DNA of 64,000 nucleotides from Curtobacterium herbarum (GCF_016907335.1 NZ_JAFBBT010000001.1:3224001-3288000), one strand, 5' to 3'; positions 44,273 to 53,756 are shown, numbered from the stretch's first letter. The notes: generated from the sequence alone by a model not told the origin. Numbers and translations: made by a program.

Positions 44273-45025
44273 TCAGTGCTGCGACACCGGTGAGAGGACG
44301 AGCTCGTCGATCCGGACGTGCGCCGGGGCGTCGAGCACGAAGCCGATCGCCCGGCCGACGTCCTCCGGCGTGAGCATCACCGCGCGGGCCGCCGCGTCCG
44401 GCACGTTCGGGCGCTGCTCGAGGAAGTCGGTCGCGACGTCGCCCGGGCACAGGTGCGTGGCGCGGACGCCGTGCCGCGCCTCCTGCTGGTTGAGCGTGCG
44501 GACGACCGGACCGAGCGCCGTCTTGCTCGCCGAGTACGCCACCCCGGCGCCCGGCTGCGACGACCACCCGGCGTACGAGGACACGACCACGACGACCCCG
44601 CCGGAGCGCCGGAGCGCGGGGAGCGCCGCGTCGACGACCTGCACCACCGCGGTCAGGTTGGTGTCGATCACGGCGCGGAGGTCCGTCATCGACTGGTCGT
44701 CCCACCGCCGCCGCGGGGAGTTCAGCCCGGCCGACAGCACCAGCCCGTCGATCCGGCCGTGTCGCTCGAGGACGGTGTCGCGGGCCGCGGTGACGGCCTC
44801 CGGGTCGGTGGCGTCGAGGGGCAGGACGTCCGCGGTGCCGCCCGTGGCGCGGATGCCGGTGGCGACCGCGTCGAGACGGTCGGTGCGTCGGCCGCTGAGG
44901 ACGAGCCTCCAGCCCGACCGTGCCGCCACCTGCGCGGCGGCGGCACCCATGCCGCTGCCACCGCCGGTCACCCACAGGACCCGCTCGTCCACCGCCTGCT
45001 CCTCTGCCGTGCGCTCGTCCGTCAT
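44273..45025 (-). CDS. SDR-family oxidoreductase
   Basis: 250 residues: NAD(P) motif TGGGSGMG, LSAGLN in place of the usual NNAG, catalytic Ser in VVSSYAG and Tyr-Lys in YSASKTAL. A classical SDR of unknown substrate. ATG 45025 follows TACTGT by seven bases, so the mRNA is probably leaderless. It is divergent from a second SDR gene 52 bp away. Confidence 0.88.
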   Translation of the reverse strand: MTDERTAEEQAVDERVLWVTGGGSGMGAAAAQVAARSGWRLVLSGRRTDRLDAVATGIRATGGTADVLPLDATDPEAVTAARDTVLERHGRIDGLVLSAGLNSPRRRWDDQSMTDLRAVIDTNLTAVVQVVDAALPALRRSGGVVVVVSSYAGWSSQPGAGVAYSASKTALGPVVRTLNQQEARHGVRATHLCPGDVATDFLEQRPNVPDAAARAVMLTPEDVGRAIGFVLDAPAHVRIDELVLSPVSQH

Positions 45026-45032
45026 GGGTGGG

Positions 45033-45038
45033 ACAGTA
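45033..45038 (-). promoter_or_regulatory. -10 box of leaderless SDR gene
   Basis: TACTGT on the minus strand, seven bases before ATG 45025. The spacer to the divergent SDR is only 52 bp, so the promoters overlap. Confidence 0.4.
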
Positions 45039-45077
45039 GACGCGTCGGCGTCGACGGACGCCCCGAAGGAGCGATCG

Positions 45078-45956
45078 ATGCACCTCGACCTCAGCGACCG
45101 GGTGGTGGTCGTCACCGGCGCCGCCCGCGGGATCGGCCGGACCATCGCGGAGCGGTTCCGCCGGGAGGGCGCGCACGTGGTCGCGCTCGACCTGGCCGCG
45201 GCGCTCGCGGACCGCGCGACGGACGACCAGCCGGGAGGCCCGCCCAGCGTCCCCGACGCGGCCCACGTTGTCGGTGCCCACGCTGTCGGTGCCCACGCTG
45301 TCGGTGCCCACGCTGTCGGTGCCCACGCGGTCGCGGCTCACCCGCTCGAGGTGCTCGCCTGCGACGTCACCGACCCGGCGTCGGTGCGTGCCGCCGTCGA
45401 CGAGGTCGTCGCCCGGCACGGCACGGTGGACGTCCTCGTCAACAACGCCGGCATCAACGTCGAGGGCCGGGTGGCGGACCTGGAGTGGGACGCCTGGCGG
45501 CGGTGCATGGACGTGAACCTCGGCGGCACCTTCCTCATGAGCCAGGCGGTGGCGCCCGTGATGCAGCGGGCAGGGCGCGGCCGGATCATCAACGCGGCGT
45601 CCTTCGCGGCGATCGTGCCGAGCGTGGGCAGTGCGGCGTACGCGGCGTCGAAGGCGGCCGTCGTGCAGTTCACCCGGGTCCTCGCGTCGGAACTCGGGCC
45701 GTGGGGCATCACGGTCAACGCCTACGCGCCGGGCATGGTGCCGACCGCGATGAACGGCTTCGCGACGATGCCGACCGCGGACCAGGACCGACTGCTCGAC
45801 ACCCTGTCGATCCGGCGGTGGGAGACGCCCGACGACGTGGCCGACGTGCTGCTCTTCCTGGCGAGCGACCTGTCGGGGTACGTCACGGGGACGCTGCTCG
45901 ACGTGTCCGGCGGCAAGCTCGCGACCCAGATCCCGTCGCGGGCGTACGAGGACTGA
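45078..45956 (+). CDS. SDR-family oxidoreductase with VGAHA repeat insert
   Basis: 292 residues: cofactor motif TGAARGIG, LVNNAGIN, catalytic Ser in NAASFAAI and Tyr-Lys in YAASKAAV, C-terminal DVSGGKLA. GAAGGAG precedes ATG 45078. Between the second and third beta strands (residues ~45-88) there is an insertion with five tandem AHAVG units that other SDRs lack. This loop is near the adenosine-binding side of the fold. The substrate is unknown. Confidence 0.88.
   Translation: MHLDLSDRVVVVTGAARGIGRTIAERFRREGAHVVALDLAAALADRATDDQPGGPPSVPDAAHVVGAHAVGAHAVGAHAVGAHAVAAHPLEVLACDVTDPASVRAAVDEVVARHGTVDVLVNNAGINVEGRVADLEWDAWRRCMDVNLGGTFLMSQAVAPVMQRAGRGRIINAASFAAIVPSVGSAAYAASKAAVVQFTRVLASELGPWGITVNAYAPGMVPTAMNGFATMPTADQDRLLDTLSIRRWETPDDVADVLLFLASDLSGYVTGTLLDVSGGKLATQIPSRAYED
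45261..45335 (+). repeat. In-frame 15-bp tandem repeat within SDR gene
   Basis: Five units of GCCCACGCTGTCGGT with minor changes, coding AHVVG, AHAVG three times, and AHAVA (residues 62-86). Being a multiple of three, unit gain or loss keeps the frame. Confidence 0.9.
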
Positions 45957-46062
45957 GCCAGGGCCGGACAACCACGGCCGCGAGCGGGCAGAGTCGGCAG
46001 CAGTCTGGACCACCGCGACGGACCCTGTCCGCTCGCACAGGATCTGCCCATGCGGCTCTCCG

Positions 46063-46120
46063 TAGGCTGTGAGGTGCCAAGAGAGCCGGACTGCAGCCCG
46101 ACCCCCGAGGAGGTGCCCCT
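46063..46120 (+). promoter_or_regulatory. Promoter and ribosome binding site of the mnh operon
   Basis: TAGGCT at 46063-46068 is a possible -10 with a leader of about 45 nt. GAGGAGGTG lies just before GTG 46121, a strong binding site in contrast to the leaderless genes nearby. Confidence 0.35.
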
Positions 46121-48991
46121 GTGTTCACCGTCCTCATCGCGTTCGGCGTCATCGCACTCGTCGTCCCCGCGCTCACTCCCCTGCTGGGGCGTCGCGTCTT
46201 CTTCGTCGCCGCCCTCGCACCCGCCGCCGCCGCGGTCCTCACGCTGACCCAGACCGCTCCGGCGCTCGGAGCCGGCGTCACGGAACGCGTCCGCTGGATC
46301 CCGCAACTCGCGCTCGACCTGGCCTTCCGGGTGGACGCCCTGTCGTGGGTGCTCGCCCTCGTGGTCACCGTGGTCGGCGCACTCGTGCTGGTCTACTGCG
46401 CGTCGTACTTCCCCGACGACGAACCGGGTCTCGGTCGCTTCGCCGGCGTCCTGACCGCGTTCGCCGGGTCGATGTACGGCCTGGTGATCGCCGACGACGT
46501 CATCGTGCTCTTCGTCCTGTGGGAGGCCACGACGGTCTTCTCCTACCTGCTCATCGGGCACGACGCGATGAAGCGGGCGAGCCGGGCCGCCGCCATGCAG
46601 GCGCTCGTCGTCACCACGGCCGGCGGACTCGCGATGCTGGCCGGGCTCGTCGTGATCTCGGTCGCCGCCGGCACCACCTCGCTCTCCGGCATCATCGCCG
46701 CACCGCCGACCGGCACGGCGGTCACGGTGTCCGTGATCCTCGTCCTGGTCGGCGCGCTGACGAAGTCCGCCATCGTGCCGTTCCACTTCTGGCTGCCCGC
46801 CGCGATGGCCGCGCCGACCCCGGTGAGCGCCTACCTGCACGCCGCCGCGATGGTGAAGGCCGGCATCTACCTGGTCGCCCGCCTGGCCCCCGCGTTCGCG
46901 CTGCTCGACGGCTGGCGCGAGACGATCACCGTGCTCGGGGTCCTCGGCATGCTCGTCGGCGGGTACCGGGCGCTCCGGCAGACCGACCTCAAGCTGCTGC
47001 TCGCCTACGGCACCGTCGCCCAGCTCGGGTTCCTCGTGCTCACCGCGGGCTGGGGCGTGCCGGAGATCGCCCTCGGCGGGGTCGTCCTGCTCGTCGCCCA
47101 CGCCACGTTCAAGTCCACGCTGTTCCTGGTCGTCGGCACGGTCGACCACGTCAGCGGCACCCGGGATCTCTGGAAGCTCAGCGGTGTCGGTCGACGGCTG
47201 CCCGGGCTGGCGGTCGTCGCGGTGCTCGCGCTCGCCTCGATGGCCGGCATCCCGCCGCTGATCGGCTTCGTCGCGAAGGAAGCCGTGCTCGGCGGCTTCC
47301 TCGAGGAACTGCACGGTGCGGACGCCGGCTGGGCCTGGGTCGCACTCGTCGGCGTGACGATCGGATCGGTCCTGACCGTGGCGTACTCGTGCCGGTTCTT
47401 CTGGGGCACCTTCGCCCGGAAGTCCGGGGTCGCCCAGACCGAGCCGCACGCGCTGCACGGGCTCTGGGTCGTCCCCACCGTGCTCGGTGTCGCGGGGCTC
47501 GTCCTCGGGCTCGCCACCCCGTTCGTCGCGCACGGCTTCGAGTCCGCCGCCACCGCCGCACGACACGGCAGCGGCGAGGTCGGGCACCTGGCGCTCTGGC
47601 ACGGGTTCGAGCCGGCGCTCGGCATCTCCGCCCTGACCCTGGTCGGTGGTGGCGTCCTGTTCCTGCTCCGCACCCGGGTCGAGGCCGTCCAGCACCGCCT
47701 GGCCGGGTCGCCGTCCGCGTCCGCCAACTACCGGCGGCTGATGCGCGGACTCGACCGGTTCGCGACCTGGCTGACCGCCAGCCTGCAGCGCGGTTCGCTG
47801 CCCTACTACCTGACCGTGATCCTGTCGGTGTTCGTCGCCGGCGCCCTGGCGAACCTCGTCGTCGGCGGTCCGTGGGCGTTCCACATCCGCTTCGCCGACA
47901 CCTGGGGCCAGCTGCCCGTCGTCGTCGTGATGGCGATGGCCGCGATCGCCGTCCTCGCCGCGAAGACCCGGTTCGCCGCTGCCGTCCTGGTCGGCGTGAC
48001 CGGCTACGGCACCGCGATCCTGTTCCTGCTGCACGGCGCGGTCGACCTCGCCCTCACCCAGCTCGTCGTCGAGACCGTCACGCTCATCGCGTTCGTCCTG
48101 GTGCTGCGCCGACTGCCCCCGCGGATCGGCACCGCGAACCCGTCGCGCTTCCGGGTGCTCCGGGCACTGTTCGCCGCCCTCGCCGGGCTGACCCTGGCGA
48201 TCGTCGTCGTCGTCGCCGCGTCCGCCCGGACCGCCGAGCCGCTCTGGCCCGACCTGCCGGCGCTGACCAGCTCCTTCGGGCACGGCCTGAACGTCGTCAA
48301 CGTCGCCCTCGTCGACCTGCGCGGCTGGGACACCCTCGGCGAGCTGACCGTGGTCGTGGCCGCAGCGACCGGTGTCGCGAGCCTGATCTTCGTGCGGTCC
48401 CGCGAGGACACCCTGCCCCGGCTCCGGGACATGCCGTCCGCGGTGGCCAGCGGCGACGACCGGGCCGACGGCGAGCCGCGGGCCTGGCTGCCCACGAGCG
48501 CCGCGATCCCGACCGGCCGCTCGGCGCTGCTCGACATCGTCGTCCGCCTGCTGTTCCACGGCCTCGTCGTGCTGTCGGTGTACCTGCTGTTCGCCGGACA
48601 CAACTCGGCCGGCGGCGGCTTCGCCGGCGGGCTCGTCGCCGGCATCGCCCTCGCCGCCCGCTACCTGGCCGGTGGTCCGGCGGAACTCGGGGCCGCGGCA
48701 CCGATCCGCGCCGGTCGACTGCTCGGGCTCGGGGTCGCCACCGCCGGCATCACCGCCATCACGCCGATGTTCTTCGGCAAGGACGCGCTGTACTCCGAGT
48801 TCTTCGAGGCGACCGTCCCCGTCCTCGGCCACGTCGAGTTCGTCACCGCCACGTTCTTCGACATCGGCGTGTACCTGGTCGTCGTCGGACTCGTGCTCGA
48901 CGTGCTCCGCTCGCTCGGGGCCGAGGTCGACCGCCAGCGCCTCGAGGACCGCCGCGTCCCCACCGCCGACACCTTGGAGGGACCCGCATGA
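46121..48991 (+). CDS. mnhA: Na+/H+ antiporter subunit A with fused MnhB domain
   Basis: 956 residues with over twenty membrane spans. The N-terminal ~650 residues are a NuoL-like proton channel (LFVLWEATTVFSYLLIGHDA; FHFWLPAAMAAPTPVSAYLH; conserved Lys/Glu in spans). The C-terminal part holds MnhA-specific and MnhB-like segments (FAGHNSAGGGFAGGLVAGIA). The Mrp complex exchanges cytoplasmic Na+ for H+ and supports pH and salt tolerance. It is the first gene of a six-gene operon with 4-bp overlaps. Confidence 0.93.
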   Translation: MFTVLIAFGVIALVVPALTPLLGRRVFFVAALAPAAAAVLTLTQTAPALGAGVTERVRWIPQLALDLAFRVDALSWVLALVVTVVGALVLVYCASYFPDDEPGLGRFAGVLTAFAGSMYGLVIADDVIVLFVLWEATTVFSYLLIGHDAMKRASRAAAMQALVVTTAGGLAMLAGLVVISVAAGTTSLSGIIAAPPTGTAVTVSVILVLVGALTKSAIVPFHFWLPAAMAAPTPVSAYLHAAAMVKAGIYLVARLAPAFALLDGWRETITVLGVLGMLVGGYRALRQTDLKLLLAYGTVAQLGFLVLTAGWGVPEIALGGVVLLVAHATFKSTLFLVVGTVDHVSGTRDLWKLSGVGRRLPGLAVVAVLALASMAGIPPLIGFVAKEAVLGGFLEELHGADAGWAWVALVGVTIGSVLTVAYSCRFFWGTFARKSGVAQTEPHALHGLWVVPTVLGVAGLVLGLATPFVAHGFESAATAARHGSGEVGHLALWHGFEPALGISALTLVGGGVLFLLRTRVEAVQHRLAGSPSASANYRRLMRGLDRFATWLTASLQRGSLPYYLTVILSVFVAGALANLVVGGPWAFHIRFADTWGQLPVVVVMAMAAIAVLAAKTRFAAAVLVGVTGYGTAILFLLHGAVDLALTQLVVETVTLIAFVLVLRRLPPRIGTANPSRFRVLRALFAALAGLTLAIVVVVAASARTAEPLWPDLPALTSSFGHGLNVVNVALVDLRGWDTLGELTVVVAAATGVASLIFVRSREDTLPRLRDMPSAVASGDDRADGEPRAWLPTSAAIPTGRSALLDIVVRLLFHGLVVLSVYLLFAGHNSAGGGFAGGLVAGIALAARYLAGGPAELGAAAPIRAGRLLGLGVATAGITAITPMFFGKDALYSEFFEATVPVLGHVEFVTATFFDIGVYLVVVGLVLDVLRSLGAEVDRQRLEDRRVPTADTLEGPA

Positions 48992-49470
48992 CCGTCACCC
49001 TCGTCCTCGTCATCGCGATGGCCGTGCTGTTCTCGTGCGGCGTCTACCTGCTCCTCGAACGCTCCCTGACCCGGATGCTGCTCGGGTTCCTGCTGCTCGG
49101 CAACGCCCTGAACCTGCTGCTCCTGACGATGTCCGGCGCCGCGGGCGACCCGCCGATCGGCACGACCGCGGACGGGATCACCGACCCGCTGCCCCAGGCG
49201 TTCGCCCTGACCGCGATCGTCATCACCTTCGCGGTCAGCGCGTTCCTGCTGGCCCTGATCCACCGCTCGTGGCGGCTGTCCCGCGCCGACGAGGTCCAGG
49301 TCGACGAGGCCGACGTCGCGATCCGCACCGACCGGCACGACCCGGCCGACGACGACCCCGAGCTCGCCGAGGACGACAGCCCGACGCGGCACGACCCGAA
49401 GTCCCCCGAGGACGCGGACGACCCGCACGAGACCACCCCGCACGAGACCGAGAGCAGGCCCCGCACGTGA
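48988..49470 (+). CDS. mnhC: Na+/H+ antiporter subunit C, with acidic C-terminal tail
   Basis: 160 residues. Three spans match NuoK/MnhC (LERSLTRMLLGFLLLGNALN). Residues ~97-160 form an extra cytoplasmic tail rich in Asp, Glu and His (DPADDDPELAEDDSPTRHD), not part of the canonical ~115-residue subunit. ATG 48988 overlaps the mnhA stop by 4 bp. Confidence 0.92.
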   Translation: MTVTLVLVIAMAVLFSCGVYLLLERSLTRMLLGFLLLGNALNLLLLTMSGAAGDPPIGTTADGITDPLPQAFALTAIVITFAVSAFLLALIHRSWRLSRADEVQVDEADVAIRTDRHDPADDDPELAEDDSPTRHDPKSPEDADDPHETTPHETESRPRT

Positions 49471-51200
49471 CCTTCCTCGTCCCGCTCCTGGTCCTCGTCC
49501 CGCTGCTCGGCGCGGCCGTCGCGCTCGGCCTGCTCCGCCACCAGCAGCTGCAGCGCGCCATCACGGTCGCGGTGCTGGTCATCGCGGTCGCGGTCGCCGT
49601 CACCCTGATGGTCCTGGTCGACCGGCACGGCACGATCGTCGTGCAGGTCGGCGGCTGGCAGGCCCCGTACGGCATCTCGCTCGTCGTCGACCGGCTGAGC
49701 GCCCTGCTCCTCACCGTGTCGAGCTCGGTGCTGCTCGTCGTCCTGCTGTTCTCGATCGGCCAGGGCCTGGCCGACGACGACGAGGACGCCCCGGTCACGA
49801 TCTTCTACCCGACCTACCTGGTCCTGGCGGCGGGCGTGCTCGACTCGTTCATCGCCGGCGACCTGTTCAACCTCTACGTCGCGTTCGAGATGCTGCTGGT
49901 GGCGAGCTACGTGCTCATCACCGTCGGCGGCAGCGTGCAGCGTGTCCGCGCCGGCACGACGTACATCGTCACGAGCCTCATCGCGTCGTCGATCTTCCTC
50001 GCCGCCATCGGCCTGGTCTACGGCGCGACCGGCACCGTGAACATCGCGCAGATCAGCCAGCGGGTGGCGGAGCTGCCGGACCACGTCCAGCTGCTGCTGC
50101 ACACCATGCTGCTCATCGGCTTCGGCATCAAGGCCGCCGTGTTCCCGCTGGCGTTCTGGCTGCCCGACTCGTACCCGACCGCCCCGGCACCGGTCACCGC
50201 GGTGTTCGCGGGTCTGCTCACGAAGGTCGGCATCTACGCGATCATCCGGCTCGAGACGATCATCTTCCCCGGACCGCAGCTCAACGGGGTCCTGCTCGTC
50301 GTCGCCGTCCTGACGATGGTGGTCGGGGTGCTCGGCGCGGTGTCGCAGACCGACGTGAAACGGCTGCTGTCCTTCACGCTCATCAGCCACATCGGGTTCA
50401 TGGTGATGGGCATCGGCCTCGGCTCGGTGGTCGGCACCGCGGCCGCGGTGTTCTACACGGTGCACCACATCGTCGTGCAGACCACGCTGTTCCTGGTCTC
50501 CGGCCTGATGGAACGGGTCGGCGGCACCACGTCCACCCGCTCGCTGGGCGGCCTCCTGAAGGCGGCACCCCTGCTCGCGGCGCTCTACCTGATCCCGGCG
50601 TTCAACCTCGGCGGCATCCCACCGTTCTCCGGGTTCATCGGCAAGCTCGGGCTGTTCCGCGCCGCGGCCGAGGACGGCTCCCCCCTGGCCTACGTGACGA
50701 TCGGTGCCGGGGTCGTGACGAGCCTCCTGACCCTGTACGCGCTGATGCGCGTCTGGGACGCGGCGTTCTGGCGGCCCAAGCCGGCCGCCGAGGCCGCCGC
50801 CCCGCACGCCAGCGTCGCCGAGCCGCACGAGCACCTGCGCGCCCCGGAACCCGCGCCGGTCACGGTCCCCGAGACGGACACCGAGGGCCGGCCAGGAGGC
50901 CCGTCCGACGCGGGTGCACCGGCTGCGGTCGTCCGCGCCCCGGCCGGCGACGGCTCGGTCGCGACGCTCGACGACCCGACGCGGTCGGACGCCCACGACC
51001 ACGGCAGCGCGCCGACGAACGAGGAGGCGCGGGCGAAGCTGCCGCCGATGCTCGTCGCGGTGACCACCGTCGCCGTGCTCGGTTCGGTGGCGCTGACGGT
51101 CCTGGCCGGGCCGCTGTACGGCTACGCGACGCGGGCGGCAGAGTCGCTCGAGTCCCCCGACCGGTACGTGCAGGCCGTCCTCGGCGGTGCGACCCGATGA
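49467..51200 (+). CDS. mnhD: Na+/H+ antiporter subunit D, with hydrophilic insert
   Basis: 577 residues of the NuoM/N-like antiporter family (LFNLYVAFEMLLVASYVLIT; FPLAFWLPDSYPTAPAPVTA; NLGGIPPFSGFIGKLGLF). About 90 residues (435-525) between the last two spans are a Pro/Ala/Asp/His-rich insert, longer than in typical MnhD. GTG 49467 overlaps the mnhC stop by 4 bp. Confidence 0.93.
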   Translation: MTFLVPLLVLVPLLGAAVALGLLRHQQLQRAITVAVLVIAVAVAVTLMVLVDRHGTIVVQVGGWQAPYGISLVVDRLSALLLTVSSSVLLVVLLFSIGQGLADDDEDAPVTIFYPTYLVLAAGVLDSFIAGDLFNLYVAFEMLLVASYVLITVGGSVQRVRAGTTYIVTSLIASSIFLAAIGLVYGATGTVNIAQISQRVAELPDHVQLLLHTMLLIGFGIKAAVFPLAFWLPDSYPTAPAPVTAVFAGLLTKVGIYAIIRLETIIFPGPQLNGVLLVVAVLTMVVGVLGAVSQTDVKRLLSFTLISHIGFMVMGIGLGSVVGTAAAVFYTVHHIVVQTTLFLVSGLMERVGGTTSTRSLGGLLKAAPLLAALYLIPAFNLGGIPPFSGFIGKLGLFRAAAEDGSPLAYVTIGAGVVTSLLTLYALMRVWDAAFWRPKPAAEAAAPHASVAEPHEHLRAPEPAPVTVPETDTEGRPGGPSDAGAPAAVVRAPAGDGSVATLDDPTRSDAHDHGSAPTNEEARAKLPPMLVAVTTVAVLGSVALTVLAGPLYGYATRAAESLESPDRYVQAVLGGATR

Positions 51201-51778
51201 GCGACGTCAGGCGGTTCACGAACGCCCGCCGGATGGCGCTGGCGTGGCGGTACGACGTGCCGCTCGTCCTCGGGCTCACCGTGCTGTGGGCACTGCTCTG
51301 GGGCAGCTGGACCCCGCTGACGCTGCTGTGCGGTGTCGTCGTCGCCCTGCTCGTCACCCAGTCGCTGCCGTTGCCGCCGGTCCCGCTGTCCGCCCGGTTC
51401 TCGGTCGTGCACGTCGTCCGGTTCCTGCTCGTCTGGGCCGGGTACGTCGTCGTCGCGTCCTTCCGGGTCGCCTGGGTCGCGATCCGGCCGCGCGGGGTCC
51501 GGAAGAGCTCGATCGTCCTGGTCCAGCTGCACACCACCTCGGAGATGACCTTCACGCTGTCCACCATCGCGATCTCGCTCGTCCCCGGCTCCTACGTCAT
51601 CGACGAGGACCTGCGCCGCCGACGTCTGCTGCTGCACGTGCTCGACACCGAGCGGACCGAGCAGGTGGACGACGCCCGCCGCGAGGCCCTGCGCATCGAG
51701 GCACTCGTGATCCGCGCGATCGGTTCGGCGCAGGACGTCTCCGAGCTGTCCGAGCCGCTGCCCGAGGTCGTCCGGTGA
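51197..51778 (+). CDS. mnhE: Na+/H+ antiporter subunit E
   Basis: 193 residues with two to three N-terminal spans and the MnhE pattern (TSEMTFTLSTIAISLVPGSY; LLLHVLDTE). It is part of the small-subunit module needed for Mrp assembly. ATG 51197 overlaps the mnhD stop by 4 bp. Confidence 0.92.
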   Translation: MSDVRRFTNARRMALAWRYDVPLVLGLTVLWALLWGSWTPLTLLCGVVVALLVTQSLPLPPVPLSARFSVVHVVRFLLVWAGYVVVASFRVAWVAIRPRGVRKSSIVLVQLHTTSEMTFTLSTIAISLVPGSYVIDEDLRRRRLLLHVLDTERTEQVDDARREALRIEALVIRAIGSAQDVSELSEPLPEVVR

Positions 51779-52185
51779 GCGCCGCCGTGATCGTCCTGGC
51801 CGTCGGGATCGCCCTGGTCCTGGCGTTGCTCGGTGCCACCCTCGTGCTGGCGGTCGGGCGGATCGTCCGCGGTCCGACGATCCTCGACCGGATGATCGGG
51901 TCGGACATGGTGCTCACCACCGTCCTGCTCGTCATCGCCGCAGCCATCGTCGTCCGCCAGGACCCGAGCGCCGTGCCGGTCCTGGTCGTGATCGCCGCGA
52001 CGAGCGTCTTCGCGACCGTCGCCGTCGCCCGCGCCGTCACCCCGTCGACCGACCCGGACGACGAGGGCATGGACGCCACCACACCCGAGCACGCCGTGCA
52101 GGCCGCCGACGAGGCCACGGCCGACGGTCAGGCGGACGACGCGCACGCCACCGACGACGGCCACACCGCAGGAGGCCAGCGATGA
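51775..52185 (+). CDS. mnhF: Na+/H+ antiporter subunit F, with acidic/His tail
   Basis: 136 residues. Three spans match MnhF (GRIVRGPTILDRMIGSDMVL). Residues ~88-136 are an added hydrophilic tail of Asp, Ala, His and Thr, resembling those on MnhC and MnhD. GTG 51775 overlaps the mnhE stop by 4 bp. Confidence 0.9.
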   Translation: MSAAVIVLAVGIALVLALLGATLVLAVGRIVRGPTILDRMIGSDMVLTTVLLVIAAAIVVRQDPSAVPVLVVIAATSVFATVAVARAVTPSTDPDDEGMDATTPEHAVQAADEATADGQADDAHATDDGHTAGGQR

Positions 52186-52544
52186 CCGAGATGACCGACG
52201 TGCTGCAGGCGTTCCTCGACGACGCCGGCATCCGGGCGTGGATCGCCCTCGGCCTGCTGCTCGTCGGCGCCGCGCTGTCACTCGGTGCGGCGATCGGCAT
52301 CGTCCGCTTCCCCGACCCGCTGGTCCGACTGCACGCGATGTCGAAGCCGCAGGTGCTCGGGCTGGCCTGCTGTCTGGCGGCCGTCGTCGTCGCGGTGTGG
52401 ACCTGGTCCGTGCTGTGGATGGTGATCCCGGCGATGGTGTTCCAGCTCGCGCTCGTGCCGGTGTCGACGCACATGATCGCCCGCGCGGGACTCCGCTCGG
52501 GCGACTACCGGCACGAGGACCTGCTGGTCGACGACACGGAGTGA
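52182..52544 (+). CDS. mnhG: Na+/H+ antiporter subunit G
   Basis: 120 residues with three spans and the MnhG signature (IGIVRFPDPLVRLHAMSKPQ). It is the last gene of the operon; ATG 52182 overlaps the mnhF stop by 4 bp. No clear terminator follows before the convergent ATPase gene. Confidence 0.92.
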   Translation: MTEMTDVLQAFLDDAGIRAWIALGLLLVGAALSLGAAIGIVRFPDPLVRLHAMSKPQVLGLACCLAAVVVAVWTWSVLWMVIPAMVFQLALVPVSTHMIARAGLRSGDYRHEDLLVDDTE

Positions 52545-52565
52545 CGCCGGAGCGGGACGGTCGTC

Positions 52566-53756
52566 TCAGTCCTCGTCGGCGTCGTCGACGTCGTTCTGGC
52601 GTCTGATGAACGCATCCATGTTCGGCACCGTGAAACTGACGTACCCGCGGCGCTCCGAGAAGATGATGCCCTTGTCGATCAGGGACTGACGCACCGGGCT
52701 CAGCGAGGAGGCAGGCTTCTCGAGCGCTGCAGCGATCGATGCGGTACTCGCGGTGTTGCCGCTGACCGCCACGATGGCGTTGAGGTACCGCCGTTCCAAA
52801 GGAGTCGTCCGGTCCCATCGTGCTGGGAAGAACCCCTGGTCGAGATCGGCGTTGCCCTCCTCGATCCCTGCCATGGCGGACATCGCGTCGATGACACGAT
52901 CGGGAGCGAGCTCCCAGACGGCCTTCCCGTACGTCTGCAGGAAGAACGGGTACCCGTTGGCGGCGCCGAGGAGCTCATCGAGCGCTCCGCTCGTGAAGCG
53001 AGCGCCGAGGTCCTCCGCCGGCTTGGTCAGCGCGGCTGCAGCGGCTGCCGCAGGAAGCGCGCCGACCTCCCGGATCGTGAACCGTTCGGCGTACGACCGG
53101 GCCTCGGCGAGGGTCCGCCGGAGCGTCGAGAGGCCTGCACCGATGATGTAGAAGGGCCAATCCTGTTGACCGGCGCGATGCTGCACTGCGAGGAGGGCCG
53201 TCAGCAGGTCCTGGTCGAGGTCCTGCATCTCGTCGATGAAGATCGCGAACGCGCTCTGGTTCTTCTGCAATGGCACGACGAGGTCCGCGATGAGTTCTTC
53301 GAGGTCGACCTCGATGAGTCCAGAGTTCGCTCGATGGAGCGAGGCGTCCACGCCGAGCGTCACTCCTGTGCCGCCGATCGTCGCGGAGAACGAAGTGATG
53401 CTCGCCAGTGCTTCGCGCACCTCTGCTGTGGCGTGCTTGAAGCGGGCCATCTTCCGACCAGCCATCGCGATGCCGCGGGCGAGGGAGTGGCGAGCGATGA
53501 CCTTCCCGGGCTCGCCTGGCCGTGCTTCGAGTTGCACCGTCACCCATCCCGCTCGTTCGACGATGTGCTGCAACCTCGACAGCAGCACGGTCTTCCCGAC
53601 ACCCCGGAGTCCGTAGAGGATCAGCCCACCGTCGTTCCGACGACGGTGGCTGTGTGCGACCATCAAGTCGACGAGATCGATCTCGGCCTGTCTGCCCACG
53701 AGTTCCGGTGGGCGGATCCCCGCACCGGGTCGATAGGGGTTGATGAGCGGGTCCAT
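52566..53756 (-). CDS. Stand-alone AAA+ ATPase with C-terminal winged helix (ORC/Cdc6-like)
   Basis: 396 residues. Walker A GLRGVGKTV (residues 49-57), Walker B AIFIDEMQD (171-179), a sensor region FYIIGAG, and a C-terminal winged helix (SSLSPVRQSLIDKGIIFSER, then GYVSFTVP). This is the AAA_16/ORC1-like STAND-type form seen in mobile-element and defence-associated ATPases and in some regulators. Codon use is visibly less GC-biased than in flanking genes, suggesting transfer. The start at 53756 follows TAGAAT by six bases (leaderless) and a palindrome covers the -35 region. Function unknown; no effector gene is adjacent. Confidence 0.75.
   Translation of the reverse strand: MDPLINPYRPGAGIRPPELVGRQAEIDLVDLMVAHSHRRRNDGGLILYGLRGVGKTVLLSRLQHIVERAGWVTVQLEARPGEPGKVIARHSLARGIAMAGRKMARFKHATAEVREALASITSFSATIGGTGVTLGVDASLHRANSGLIEVDLEELIADLVVPLQKNQSAFAIFIDEMQDLDQDLLTALLAVQHRAGQQDWPFYIIGAGLSTLRRTLAEARSYAERFTIREVGALPAAAAAAALTKPAEDLGARFTSGALDELLGAANGYPFFLQTYGKAVWELAPDRVIDAMSAMAGIEEGNADLDQGFFPARWDRTTPLERRYLNAIVAVSGNTASTASIAAALEKPASSLSPVRQSLIDKGIIFSERRGYVSFTVPNMDAFIRRQNDVDDADED

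Noticed and set aside
45722..48832. 1036-codon minus frame opposite mnhA
   Set aside because: Antisense of the membrane-protein codons; highly charged Asp/Gly/Arg product without motif.
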